A stretch of DNA of 64,000 nt, from the NCBI RefSeq assembly GCF_042885655.1, contig NZ_JBHVRO010000007.1, positions 62,001-126,000 on the forward strand. The letters run 5' to 3'. The position numbers and the translations under genes are program-made. Within the stretch, counting starts at the first letter, position 1. Each line of letters starts with the position of its first letter. This document shows positions 42,398 through 51,290 of the stretch, piece after piece. Origin of the DNA: Psychrobacillus sp042885655 (GTDB lineage: Bacteria; Bacillota; Bacilli; Bacillales_A; Planococcaceae). The notes below the pieces were generated by a model. That model made no database searches. It saw only the letters and a list, made by a program, of their open reading frames with translations, and was not told the DNA's origin.

Positions 42398-43630
42398 ATG
42401 AAAATATTAAAGACAAAAGATCCATATCGAGTTTATATTTCTACATGCTTTTTATCACAATTATTTTTTACGATTATATTTACAGTAAACTTGTTATATC
42501 AAGTGCAAACTGTAAAGTTAGATCCGCTACAACTTGTATTAGTTGGGACTGTTTTGGAGCTATCGGTGTTCCTTTTTGAAATTCCTACCGGAGTAGTTTC
42601 AGATTTGAAAAGCCGTAAGTTTTCCATAATGATTGGTTATCTACTAATCGGATTTGGCTTTTTAGTAGAGGGATTATTTCCCTACTTTATACCTGTACTA
42701 TTGGCTCAGGTTGCATGGGGGATAGGATATACGTTTACAAGTGGATCTCAGCAAGCTTGGATAGCAGATGAAATAGGAGAAGAACGTGCTTCGTTAGCAT
42801 TTATAAGAGGAGCAAAAGTAGGTAACCTTGGACAAATTATAGCTATCCCATTAAGTATCTTTATAGGTTATTTCATGATTAGCCTGCCAATCATTATTGG
42901 TGGACTATGTATGGTTGGGTTAGCGATATATTTAATGATCTATATGGTAGAAGACAATTTTAAACCTTTAAATAAGCTAGATAGAATCTCTTCTTGGGAA
43001 AACATGAAAAGCAATATGGGCAAAATTATTTTTTACTCTAAAGCTAGCTTTATCATGAGAATGTTATTTTTAATAGCTCTATTTGTAGGATTTTATAGTG
43101 AAGGTTTTGACCGTTTATGGATGTCTCATTTATTGAATGTATCGAAGATAGGGGATTTGACAGATGAGAAATTAGTATTAATAATGGGTGGAATTCAATT
43201 TATAGTCGTGTTAGTTTCATTTGCAGCGCTTCATTTGATGAATCGAAGCTCAATACATCAAAATCTGAAACATATTTACATGTCTCTTTTTATAGGAAGT
43301 TTATTTATTATCACTTCATTAATTGGATTTGCTTTTTCTACGTATGTGGTTGGATTACTAGCCTTTTATATAATTATCCAAGTAACAAGGAAAGTCATGT
43401 ATCCGCTTGAGGATATTTGGCTAAATAAGATCATACCGGAATCATCTATACGTGCAACTTTCTTTTCAGTAAAAGGTCAAGTAGATGCTATTGGTCAAAT
43501 TGGTGGTGGTCCAGTTATCGGATTAGTAGCATCGAACTTCACAATAAAAGTAGCAATAATTGTAAGTGCAATAATATTATCGCCCGTTGTATACTTATAT
43601 AAAATTATTATGAAAAGTTCTAAAGAGTGA
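42398..43630 (+). CDS. MFS transporter
   Basis: 410 residues with about 12 spans. The N-terminal half has the loop FEIPTGVVSDLKSRKFSI, as in multidrug or Bmr-like MFS proteins. ATG at 42398 follows AGGGGG by about 7 bases; an upstream ATG at 42344 lies in leader DNA and is rejected. No regulator or enzyme next to it tells the substrate. The last residues are basic (KIIMKSSKE). Confidence 0.88.
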   Translation: MKILKTKDPYRVYISTCFLSQLFFTIIFTVNLLYQVQTVKLDPLQLVLVGTVLELSVFLFEIPTGVVSDLKSRKFSIMIGYLLIGFGFLVEGLFPYFIPVLLAQVAWGIGYTFTSGSQQAWIADEIGEERASLAFIRGAKVGNLGQIIAIPLSIFIGYFMISLPIIIGGLCMVGLAIYLMIYMVEDNFKPLNKLDRISSWENMKSNMGKIIFYSKASFIMRMLFLIALFVGFYSEGFDRLWMSHLLNVSKIGDLTDEKLVLIMGGIQFIVVLVSFAALHLMNRSSIHQNLKHIYMSLFIGSLFIITSLIGFAFSTYVVGLLAFYIIIQVTRKVMYPLEDIWLNKIIPESSIRATFFSVKGQVDAIGQIGGGPVIGLVASNFTIKVAIIVSAIILSPVVYLYKIIMKSSKE

Positions 43631-43677
43631 CTTTTTTCTAATGAAACTCATTAAAACAAACAATAGGAGATTATAGA

Positions 43678-44150
43678 ATGGGAACGTCTATATATTTAAT
43701 TAAACCAAGTGCCTTAACCTCAGATAAATACTATAAGGTTTATGTAACAGAAACCAGTTTTTTTTTATAAAAATTGGTGGACAGTTTTATTTAGAAAATG
43801 AGGTTGAAAAACAATATCTTTTGTTAGGACTGATTTTTTCTCTTTTTAGGAAAAAGATTCTCGCCAATAGGCGTTCTATGTTTGAAGCGAAGATTGACAA
43901 AGAAATCGAAATCAATCCAGATGATTTATTAGCTAAAAGAAATAATTTTAGAGTAGATATAAACAACATAAAATTAGTTCAAGTCAATGAAAAACCGTCA
44001 TTTCATACAGCATGGAATGATAATGGTAGTGTTCAAATCACTTTAAAGGATGGAAAAAAATTAAAATTTATAATTCCAGTATCTGTTTTGGAAAAGTCAA
44101 TTATTGAGACTTTCAAATCACAAAATTTACCCTTACAAAATTCTTTTTAA
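43678..44150 (+). pseudogene. Small protein gene split by a one-base frameshift in a T run
   Basis: ATG 43678 with the site ATAGGAGA opens a frame (MGTSIYLIKPSALTSDKYYK...) that stops at 43770 just after nine T (43758-43766). In the frame one base over, the coding continues without a break to 44150. Adding one T gives a single protein of about 157 residues with a basic hydrophobic patch (LLLGLIFSLFRKKI) and a soluble C-terminus (NDNGSVQITLKDGKKLKFII). I do not recognise the family. The break could be real, a phase-variable tract or a sequencing error. Confidence 0.75.
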
Positions 44151-44167
44151 TATTGTTAATTATTCTG

Positions 44168-44199
44168 TTAAAAGAGCATCGATTTCGATGCTCTTTTGT
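44168..44199. terminator. Bidirectional terminator
   Basis: AAAAGAGCATCG-ATTT-CGATGCTCTTTT, perfect 12-bp stem between two converging genes. Confidence 0.9.
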
Positions 44200-44296
44200 T
44201 TGAAAAAATTAAATCTAAAGATAGTATGAAAGATCCTTTTTTTTCTAAGTAGCTCTCTATTAAGAGCTGATGCTTGCTTTGTTTGATCTCAAAAAT

Positions 44297-45187
44297 TTAA
44301 GAATGTGATGTTAATGGAAATAAAAAATGTTCAGTTACATCTTTAATCAATGGACGGACGAATAATGTATCATCACTATCTGTAATAAACGCCGCATTGA
44401 TGTTTTTATCATTATCATCAGGTGTGAAATAGAAATTAATTGTCTCCGTTTTAGTAGAAATAATATGACTTAAAATCGTATTTATTTCCACTCTTTTTTT
44501 GCTCACTATATCAAAAATATGAAGATGACTATCCTCGTGTTTAAATAGTACAATTACGTCTTCCTCTTCGATGTAATAAATAGAATCATTAAATACCAAA
44601 ATAAAATAAAACATTAAGAGATGTTCATTATTTTTCACTCCGAGGAAAGTTGATACGGGTATTCTTTCAGTTGCAAAACTTTCTAATAGTTGTAAATCCA
44701 TTGCACTTTCAATATTTAAACGTCGTAAAGTGCTTGATTTTGTTGGTTGTTTTATAACGTCTGATAAGCTCAATGAAAAACTACTTTCTTGTACTTTTTC
44801 AAATCCAAATTTAGGATAGAAATTTAAAACTGATTTATTAGCAAATAAGAAAATAAAATCGGACTCTTTTTCATATTTTTCCATTATGTGGTTTATCAGT
44901 TTCCCGGATAAGCCTTGATTACGATAATCAGGATGAGTCATAACCGTGCCGATTTGTATGGCTTTATAATCTTTACCTTTTGAAATAATTGTCATTTTGT
45001 TGATAGATGCATTTGCAATCACTTTATCTCCATCAATGTATGAATAACAAATATAATTTTCGCTCCAATAACCTTTTTCATACCATGTTTTAAAATCGAT
45101 CCCAAATACCAATTTAGCCAGTTCATTAAAGCTTTCCTTATATGCATGTATGTTTTTGTAGTCACTTATTAACTGATATAGAGTCAT
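44297..45187 (-). CDS. GNAT-family N-acetyltransferase
   Basis: 296 residues. The acetyl-CoA loop region is IGTVMTHPDYRNQGLSGKLI (about residues 77-96). The C-terminal half (after about 150) has no clear motif and may be a second, decayed GNAT or SCP-like domain, as in Eis-type acetyltransferases, though shorter than Eis. It starts one base after the AraC-family gene, so both form an operon. Substrate unknown. Confidence 0.85.
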   Translation of the reverse strand: MTLYQLISDYKNIHAYKESFNELAKLVFGIDFKTWYEKGYWSENYICYSYIDGDKVIANASINKMTIISKGKDYKAIQIGTVMTHPDYRNQGLSGKLINHIMEKYEKESDFIFLFANKSVLNFYPKFGFEKVQESSFSLSLSDVIKQPTKSSTLRRLNIESAMDLQLLESFATERIPVSTFLGVKNNEHLLMFYFILVFNDSIYYIEEEDVIVLFKHEDSHLHIFDIVSKKRVEINTILSHIISTKTETINFYFTPDDNDKNINAAFITDSDDTLFVRPLIKDVTEHFLFPLTSHS

Positions 45188-45188
45188 A

Positions 45189-46109
45189 CTAAACCTCCAT
45201 TCTTTCTTTTATCGGTAAATAAATTTCCATATATATTTTTTCATATTCCCAATCGTGGCAGTGTTCATCATAATATTCAAAGTCATAAACAGTTTCATCT
45301 ACTTCGTAATGGGACAGTGGTAACCAATCCTCTAAAATATATTGCCAAGTTCCTTTAATAGAAGGGACAAATTGTTCCACTTCCACGAGAGGGGTTCTAA
45401 AAACTGCATAAGTCGCAGCTTTCATTTTCAACCTTGTTAATTCATTAGGAAGTCGAACGTCTTTATCGCAGTTTACTGCGAATAAATAAGTGAATTTATC
45501 CCGTGAATCCGTATCACTCAAATTAATACAGTATTCTCCATGCTCTCTTGGAGTTAATAAGTCGTATAGTGTTCTTTCGATTGCTTCATTCGCTGGAATT
45601 CTTTGTTCCCAGAAGGCAGGGGCATCTCTTGTGTAAGAAATCTTTTCAATGTCACTCTCGAATGTTTTGCCGGCAATTTCAAAAGATTGTTTATGAACAA
45701 TTTTCGGTTGCATAACAATGCCCCCGGTTTTCTTTTGCTCAAGAATTAGTAAATCTAATTTTTGAGGCAATGAAATTGGGCAGTGCAGTTTATATAAGCT
45801 TGGAGGACTCCCGAAGCATCTTTTAAAAGCTTTTGTAAAACCAGAGTGAGTTTCAAAACCATAATCTAACGCTATTTGAATAATTTTTTTACCTTGGACT
45901 AAGTCATATAAAGCAAACTGAAGCTTTCTTTTTTGTACATAATCCATAATCGTATAACCGATATGTTTATCAAAAATTCTAGAAAAATGATAAGGAGAAT
46001 AACCCACAAGGGTAGCCAGTTTCACTGGATCAATTTCTTCCGTAATATGATTATCGATATAATCAATTACTCGTTGTAATAAAAATAACTGTTGAATAGG
46101 AACTTCCAC
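45189..46109 (-). CDS. AraC-family regulator with GyrI-like effector domain
   Basis: 306 residues. N-terminal pair of helix-turn-helix motifs (LATLVGYSPYHFSRIF; IIQIALDYGFETHSGFTKAF) followed by a GyrI/SOUL-type effector-binding domain (about 140-300). This Rob/BltR-like layout often senses hydrophobic compounds. Operon with a GNAT enzyme. A perfect 24-bp palindrome lies 40 bp upstream, between it and the divergent serine hydrolase gene. Confidence 0.9.
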   Translation of the reverse strand: MEVPIQQLFLLQRVIDYIDNHITEEIDPVKLATLVGYSPYHFSRIFDKHIGYTIMDYVQKRKLQFALYDLVQGKKIIQIALDYGFETHSGFTKAFKRCFGSPPSLYKLHCPISLPQKLDLLILEQKKTGGIVMQPKIVHKQSFEIAGKTFESDIEKISYTRDAPAFWEQRIPANEAIERTLYDLLTPREHGEYCINLSDTDSRDKFTYLFAVNCDKDVRLPNELTRLKMKAATYAVFRTPLVEVEQFVPSIKGTWQYILEDWLPLSHYEVDETVYDFEYYDEHCHDWEYEKIYMEIYLPIKERMEV

Positions 46110-46149
46110 CTTTTGTTATTTACTTAATGTTCATAATATACCTTACTAT

Positions 46150-46173
46150 TTGATTATAATAGATTATAATCAA
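46150..46173. promoter_or_regulatory. Perfect 24-bp palindrome between divergent genes
   Basis: TTGATTATAAT-AG-ATTATAATCAA (11-bp arms). It contains -10-like TATAAT sequences on both strands. Resembles PerR/Fur boxes but with a 2-bp rather than 1-bp centre. Confidence 0.7.
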
Positions 46174-46207
46174 TGAAAATTAAAAAATAGTAAAAAGGGG
46201 ATAAAAT

Positions 46208-47023
46208 GTGAAAACACTTGTAAATCGTATTCTAGAGTTGATAGGACAGTCAGAGGGAACATGGGGGATTGTTTTGGAGGATTTGGATCTTGGCGAAAGA
46301 TGGGAGCTGAATGGGGAAGACCTTTTTTACGCAGCAAGTGTCATTAAGGTACCTATTATGGCCACAATTTTCAACACTTCTGAACATGGAGAAACAGCTT
46401 TAACTGATTTAATTGTTCTAAAGCAAGATGATTTAGTAGGTGGTTCTGGTGTTCTTCAACATCTGACGCCCGGAACGGCGCTTTCCATTAAAGACATAAT
46501 TATGCTGATGATTATTCAAAGTGATAATACAGCAACGAATATCCTTATTGATCTTGTTGGAGTGGACAACATTGTTCACACGATGAAAGAGATAGGAATG
46601 GAGAAGAGCACTTTTTATAATAAATTAATGATGAATAACCCTAATCCAAAAGGTTTTAATCAAATTACACCAAATGATATTTCAAAGTTACTCAAACAGA
46701 TGACAACAGGAGAGTTAGTAAGTGCAGAGGCTAGTGACCAAATGATAGGTATCATGAAAAAGCAACAAATAAAAGATTGCTTACCAGAAAAGTTGCCATC
46801 CCCATATTCCAATTTTAATAATGGTATGACAGCTTGGGAGCTGGCTCATAAAACGGGATGGATTCCTGGAACGCGTCATGATGTTGGCATTTTTTACGTT
46901 GGACAACGGAAGTTAATTGCGACTGTTCTATCGAAGGACGTAGATGACTTATTATCGAAGCGAATTCTAACGGAGATAGGGGAAGAGATATACAACTACT
47001 TACAAGAGGGTGCGATATGTTAA
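46208..47023 (+). CDS. Class-A beta-lactamase-like serine hydrolase without signal peptide
   Basis: 271 residues. All three penicillin-recognising motifs: Ser44-Val-Ile-Lys47, Ser105-Asp-Asn107 and Lys215-Thr-Gly217. The region where class A enzymes have Glu166 shows no clear equivalent (NPNPKGFNQITPND), and the protein lacks any signal, so it should be cytoplasmic. True antibiotic hydrolysis in the periplasm-like space is therefore unlikely. GTG start at 46208 after AAAAGGGG (the ATG just before is closed by TGA). Overlaps the next gene by 7 bases. Confidence 0.85.
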   Translation: MKTLVNRILELIGQSEGTWGIVLEDLDLGERWELNGEDLFYAASVIKVPIMATIFNTSEHGETALTDLIVLKQDDLVGGSGVLQHLTPGTALSIKDIIMLMIIQSDNTATNILIDLVGVDNIVHTMKEIGMEKSTFYNKLMMNNPNPKGFNQITPNDISKLLKQMTTGELVSAEASDQMIGIMKKQQIKDCLPEKLPSPYSNFNNGMTAWELAHKTGWIPGTRHDVGIFYVGQRKLIATVLSKDVDDLLSKRILTEIGEEIYNYLQEGAIC

Positions 47024-47634
47024 CTCTATATATAACAAGACATGGTGAAACAGAGTGGAATATACAGAAGAAGATGCAAGGATGGCAAGATTCAGAGTTG
47101 ACGGATAGTGGAATTAAAAATGCTATTTACTTAGGAAATAGTCTTAAAAAAACTTCAATTGATGCTGTTTATTCAAGCCCTAGTATTAGAACACAAAAGA
47201 CGGCGGAACTAATTATTGGTGATAGAAATATTCCTATTATAAACGACGCAAATTTAAGAGAAATAAATATGGGAGTGTGGGAAGGAGAAACGCAATCTTA
47301 TATACAAGAAAATTATCCGGAAGAATTCAATTCTTTCTGGAATGCCCCACAGAATTATAATCCAGTAGGGGGTGAAACATTCTTCGATACACTCGAAAGG
47401 GTTAGAGAGGTCTTGAACCGTATTAATAGTGAGCATGATTCGGGGAATGTTTTAATTGTTACTCACTCTGTTGTTATTAAATGCTTAATATCCATTTTTA
47501 AAAATTCTCCTATTGAGAAACTGTGGGATCCTCCTTATATTCATGATACGAGTCTTACTGTAGTAGAAGTACACGAAAACGAATATAAAGTTATTTTAGA
47601 AGGAGATATTTCTCATAAAGAAGTTGTTTCATAA
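47017..47634 (+). CDS. Histidine phosphatase family protein (phosphoglycerate-mutase-like)
   Basis: 205 residues. Catalytic RHGETEWN (residues 8-15) and second His in VTHSVVIK; the acid/base region is INMGVWEGE. Cofactor-independent mutase activity is unlikely; such proteins (PhoE/CobC/GpmB-like) hydrolyse small phosphate esters. Translationally coupled to the serine hydrolase, which suggests a common pathway that I cannot name. Confidence 0.9.
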   Translation: MLTLYITRHGETEWNIQKKMQGWQDSELTDSGIKNAIYLGNSLKKTSIDAVYSSPSIRTQKTAELIIGDRNIPIINDANLREINMGVWEGETQSYIQENYPEEFNSFWNAPQNYNPVGGETFFDTLERVREVLNRINSEHDSGNVLIVTHSVVIKCLISIFKNSPIEKLWDPPYIHDTSLTVVEVHENEYKVILEGDISHKEVVS

Positions 47635-47937
47635 GTTTTAACATGTTAATAGAAAAAATAAAAACCGATCCTCTTTTCGGATAACCTATTCAGTTGATTG
47701 GTACAAAGTATTAAATATCACAATATTTTAGTACGAACCAGCACTGTTTATTTATATCGCGAAATATTCTAATCCTAAAAGGGAGTTAATTAATAATGTA
47801 GTAAGATTAATTATAGATGTATTATTAATATTTGGAAAAGTGTTAGGTTTTTGTAATTCAATTAATCTGCAATTGGTTGAATAAGAGGTATTTTTGTATT
47901 GTATAAATAAGTAAAAAAGTTTGGAGGAGGAGTCAGA
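47635..47937. other. Gene-free stretch
   Basis: AT-rich DNA without a supported frame. A weak hairpin (CCGATCC / GGATAACC region at about 47665) and an AT-rich segment with TATTGTATAAAT before the next gene may be its promoter. Nothing else recognised. Confidence 0.4.
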
Positions 47938-48366
47938 ATGAAAAGATTTTTATTTATTTTCTTTTCCACAGTAGTTATTGGAATTATTTTTTATCTAGGA
48001 ATGAATTATCAAGTGAGATTAAGGGAAAAATCGGCAATAACATTTAATTTAATGCCTTTTTTAATATTTGCAAGTATTTTTCCTATTTTTATTGGGTTGT
48101 TGTTACGACTTCCTAAATTGATTATAGAAATTAAAGATAAAAAGCAATGGTCATTTGATTGGATTAAGGCCATCACAGTTGGAATCCCATCTCTATTTAT
48201 CGCGATGATACCACTTCTTGCTTTTTACGGAACAAATTTGTTATTCCATAAAGCGTATTTGCTGTTAGGGAATACAACATTCACATCAATAGCTGGAGTT
48301 GTATTTGGTTATGTTTTGTTAGACAGCCTGAAAAATAACAATTCCTCAACAAACAAAGTGAGTTAA
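47938..48366 (+). CDS. Membrane protein of unknown function
   Basis: 142 residues, about four hydrophobic spans (residues 3-21, 38-58, 78-100 and 115-130). Basic between spans 1 and 2; polar tail NNNSSTNKVS. Very good ribosome site (TTTGGAGGAGG). No sequence family recognised; codon use and AT content match the neighbours. Confidence 0.7.
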   Translation: MKRFLFIFFSTVVIGIIFYLGMNYQVRLREKSAITFNLMPFLIFASIFPIFIGLLLRLPKLIIEIKDKKQWSFDWIKAITVGIPSLFIAMIPLLAFYGTNLLFHKAYLLLGNTTFTSIAGVVFGYVLLDSLKNNNSSTNKVS

Positions 48367-48447
48367 TTAAAGAAGATATGGGAAAATATATATTTTCTAA
48401 GTGATTAAAACTTCTAAGATTTATTATAGAATTTTAAATAACATAAT

Positions 48448-48484
48448 GAAAAAACGCTGAATGATAAACATCAGCGTTTTTTGA
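48448..48484. terminator. Bidirectional terminator
   Basis: AAAAAACGCTGA / TCAGCGTTTTTT stem between two converging genes. Confidence 0.92.
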
Positions 48485-48505
48485 GGAATCGGTTTCTTAA
48501 TATAA

Positions 48506-49258
48506 TTATTTCGCTGTTACTCCACCATCAACTGGAAGCTCTACTCCGGTAATATAAGAAGAAGCATCAGATGCTAAGAATAATACTGCTTCTGCAACTT
48601 CAACAGCTTCTCCAACACGAGGAAGGGCAGTTTGAGATAAGAACCATTTACTCATTTTCTCGTCTTCCATATAAGCTTTACTCATAGGAGTTGTAATAAA
48701 TCCTGGGTGAACTGAGTTTACACGGATATTATCTTTTCCATAGTCAACTGCTGATGCTTTCGTTAACATGCGAACAGCTCCTTTAGAAGAAGTGTAAGCA
48801 CCAGCTCCTGAGCTACCTTTTAAACCAGCGATAGAAGAAATATTCACGATAGAACCTCCACCGTTAGCACGGAAGTGAGGTAATGATAATTTAGTTCCTA
48901 GGAACACACTTTTAACGTTTATATTCATTATAGTATCCCATTGCTCGATTGTTAGATCTTCCATGGAACCACGTTGACTAATACCCGCATTGTTTACAAG
49001 CACATCTAATTTTCCGAAAGTGTTAATTGTGTGCTCATAAACTTTCTTCCAATCTTCTTCAGAAGTCACATTATGAGAAACTGAAATAGCTTCTCCGCCA
49101 GCTGCTTTAATTTCTTCCGCTACTACTTGAACAGCTGCTTCATTAATGTCTGTTGCAACAACCTTTGCACCCTCTTTTGCGAATAAAATTGCTTCTTCGC
49201 GTCCCATACCCGAACCTGCACCTGTTATAATTGCTACTTTACCTTCTAATCTAGTCAT
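48506..49258 (-). CDS. Short-chain dehydrogenase/reductase
   Basis: 250 residues, classical SDR. TGAGSGMGRE at residue 12, NNAGIS, catalytic Ser in ISSIAG and YTSSKGA. ATDINEAAV after strand 2 suggests NAD(H). Similar in kind to cyclohexanol or glucose-1-dehydrogenase-like SDRs; substrate not determined. Starts with ATG after AGGAGG in AT-rich DNA. Confidence 0.88.
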   Translation of the reverse strand: MTRLEGKVAIITGAGSGMGREEAILFAKEGAKVVATDINEAAVQVVAEEIKAAGGEAISVSHNVTSEEDWKKVYEHTINTFGKLDVLVNNAGISQRGSMEDLTIEQWDTIMNINVKSVFLGTKLSLPHFRANGGGSIVNISSIAGLKGSSGAGAYTSSKGAVRMLTKASAVDYGKDNIRVNSVHPGFITTPMSKAYMEDEKMSKWFLSQTALPRVGEAVEVAEAVLFLASDASSYITGVELPVDGGVTAK

Positions 49259-49452
49259 GTATACTTCCTCCTAAAAACTATTTTAACGATAAAATACTTG
49301 AATGCAGGACAATTATAACTCTTGGATATAGTGTTTTCAAATTTAAAGCCTTTCTGATAAGAATTCTTAGGATACTCCATATTACAGTTCTGTATGTATC
49401 TCGCTTGAAGCAAATCGCGTGTTATAATAGAAGTACTATTGGAGGGAATATA

Positions 49453-50406
49453 TTGACGAACATTAGCCGACAACCGGCATTCATTTATACATATGCATAC
49501 AATGATGCAGAACGTTCTTTATGTCATTTAGAGATGCGCTCTTTTTTTGGGAAAGACACAGAGTTAAAAATAATAAAAAGCCATGTGGAAATAGATCCTA
49601 GTAGAAGTCCATTCTTGAAAGGTCGATTAGAAGTTTTAATAGATGGTGATACAGTGGAAGAAATCATTGCAAAGGCTGCAGCTTTTGGTTCGGAAGAAGA
49701 GACGAATAAAGTGATATTCCTAAAAATTAATGATCGCCAAGGCGAAGATAAAATCGAAAATAGCGAACGTCTTCAAATAGAACGAGCAATCGGTAGTGAA
49801 ATGCAAGGAGACTTTGATTTACACAATCCAGACCAGCTATACGCAGTAGTTCCATACGGTGGTCGCTGGTATTTCGGTATGTATACAAAGAGTAAACCAA
49901 TATGGTTTCATCATGTGAAAAAACCAAGAGAGTATTCTACAGCTTTAAGCACGCGTGTTGCTCGGGCAGTAGCAAATATCGCTGTTCCACATCCCAAGGG
50001 AGTCAGAGCAATAGATCCTTGTTGTGGAATAGGAACGGTACTAGTAGAAGCGCTATCGATGGGAATACATATCGTTGGTCGAGACATTAATCCACTAGTT
50101 TGCGAAGGATCAAGAGAAAACATTGCTTATTTTGGTTTAAATGGTGATGTAAAAAAGAGTGCAATAGAGGACATCATGGAAACATATGATGTAGCTATTA
50201 TTGATTTACCGTACAATTTATATACCAGTGCATCTTGGGAAGAACAATTTTCCATTCTAAAGCATGCTAGAAGAATTGCTAAAAAGGTAGTCATTGTAAC
50301 AATTGAATCGATGGATGAGCGTTTAGAGAAGGTAGGTTTACAAATAACAGATCGGTGTATAACAACAAAGCAGCAGTTTTCTCGTGAAATAGTCATTTGC
50401 GAATAA
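49453..50406 (+). CDS. TRM11/UPF0020-type RNA methyltransferase
   Basis: 317 residues from TTG 49453, which has a perfect-looking GGAGGG site 7-8 bases upstream; the longer ATG frame from 49405 is not supported. Motif I of the Rossmann domain is AIDPCCGIGTVLVEAL, and the N6/N2-methyltransferase motif IV is DLPYNLY. A YGGRWYFGMYTKSKPIWF segment before it resembles THUMP-linked or archaeal Trm-G10-type enzymes. Probable role: guanine-N2 methylation of tRNA or rRNA. The LytTR gene follows within 15 bp. Confidence 0.85.
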   Translation: MTNISRQPAFIYTYAYNDAERSLCHLEMRSFFGKDTELKIIKSHVEIDPSRSPFLKGRLEVLIDGDTVEEIIAKAAAFGSEEETNKVIFLKINDRQGEDKIENSERLQIERAIGSEMQGDFDLHNPDQLYAVVPYGGRWYFGMYTKSKPIWFHHVKKPREYSTALSTRVARAVANIAVPHPKGVRAIDPCCGIGTVLVEALSMGIHIVGRDINPLVCEGSRENIAYFGLNGDVKKSAIEDIMETYDVAIIDLPYNLYTSASWEEQFSILKHARRIAKKVVIVTIESMDERLEKVGLQITDRCITTKQQFSREIVICE

Positions 50407-50420
50407 AGGGAGGTAGAGGG

Positions 50421-51065
50421 ATGAAGGATCTATCCATTGTTGCACTCTTAGATGTTATTGGTGAATTATTTTCAGAAGAAATTTCTATTGCAGTTTCTAA
50501 TATGGAGGAATATATATATTATCGCCCAAGTAAGAGAATTGATTTGAAGATTACCCCAGGAGATTCTGTAAAAGAAGGAACAATAGCATATAAAGCTTTG
50601 CACAGTAAACAAAAGGTTTCCGAATTTATAGATAGGGAAGTTTTTGGGGTACCTTATCACGGCATGGCAGTACCATTTCAGTTTAAAGAAAAATTGGAAG
50701 GCTGTGTTTTAGCTATATATCCCACTTTCACGGAAGGTAAATCAGTTGTTACAATTAAGACGCAGGACGGTTGGAAACCTATCCCTTTTTCGGATGTTTT
50801 ATATATTGAAGCTAGAGATCGTAAAACGTATATCGTTACTAAAACATTCTCTGGTACACATACTAGTTCTTTGCAAGACTTTGAATACAGGCTTCCAAGA
50901 GAAATGTTCATTCGATGCCATAGATCCTTTATTGTTAATGTACATCGTATTAAAGAAATTTTTCCAGATACGCATTCTACATTCGTACTAGCGATGGATA
51001 ATGAAGAAAAAATATCTGTAAGCCAATCGTATTCTAGTTATTTTCGAAAATTATTAGGATTTTAA
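50421..51065 (+). CDS. LytTR-domain DNA-binding regulator
   Basis: 214 residues. The C-terminal half is a LytTR domain (from about 115: WKPIPFSDVLYIEARDRKTY ... FIRCHRSFIVNVHRIKEI). The N-terminal half is a small sensor-like module with no receiver aspartates, so it is not a classical response regulator; it resembles a family where a PAS-like domain precedes LytTR. Start 50421 follows AGGGAGGT. Probably cotranscribed with the RNA methyltransferase. Confidence 0.87.
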   Translation: MKDLSIVALLDVIGELFSEEISIAVSNMEEYIYYRPSKRIDLKITPGDSVKEGTIAYKALHSKQKVSEFIDREVFGVPYHGMAVPFQFKEKLEGCVLAIYPTFTEGKSVVTIKTQDGWKPIPFSDVLYIEARDRKTYIVTKTFSGTHTSSLQDFEYRLPREMFIRCHRSFIVNVHRIKEIFPDTHSTFVLAMDNEEKISVSQSYSSYFRKLLGF

Positions 51066-51068
51066 ATA

Positions 51069-51118
51069 TAAACGCTTGAATAAGGGGTAAACTCCTTGTA
51101 ATTCAAGCGTTTTTTTCA
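51069..51118 (+). terminator. Terminator after the LytTR gene
   Basis: AAACGCTTGAAT / AATTCAAGCGTTT with an inner AAGGGG / CTCCTT pairing and seven T residues. Confidence 0.9.
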
Positions 51119-51290
51119 TCTGTTTTTTCAAAGGAAATAAAGAATATTATTAAATTGAAAAAGAATGCTGTTTTAGTAATTAGTTTTTCTGCTTCAAGCA
51201 CATAAAACCTATATTAATCGATTTTTATCTAAATTGTGACAAAACACGATAAAATTATTTAAATGCTATATTCAAGGGGGATCTCAAGTG

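Noticed and set aside
46150..46173. True PerR or Fur box
   Set aside because: Half-sites resemble these boxes but the 7-2-7 spacing does not match the 7-1-7 rule, so it is listed only as a palindrome.
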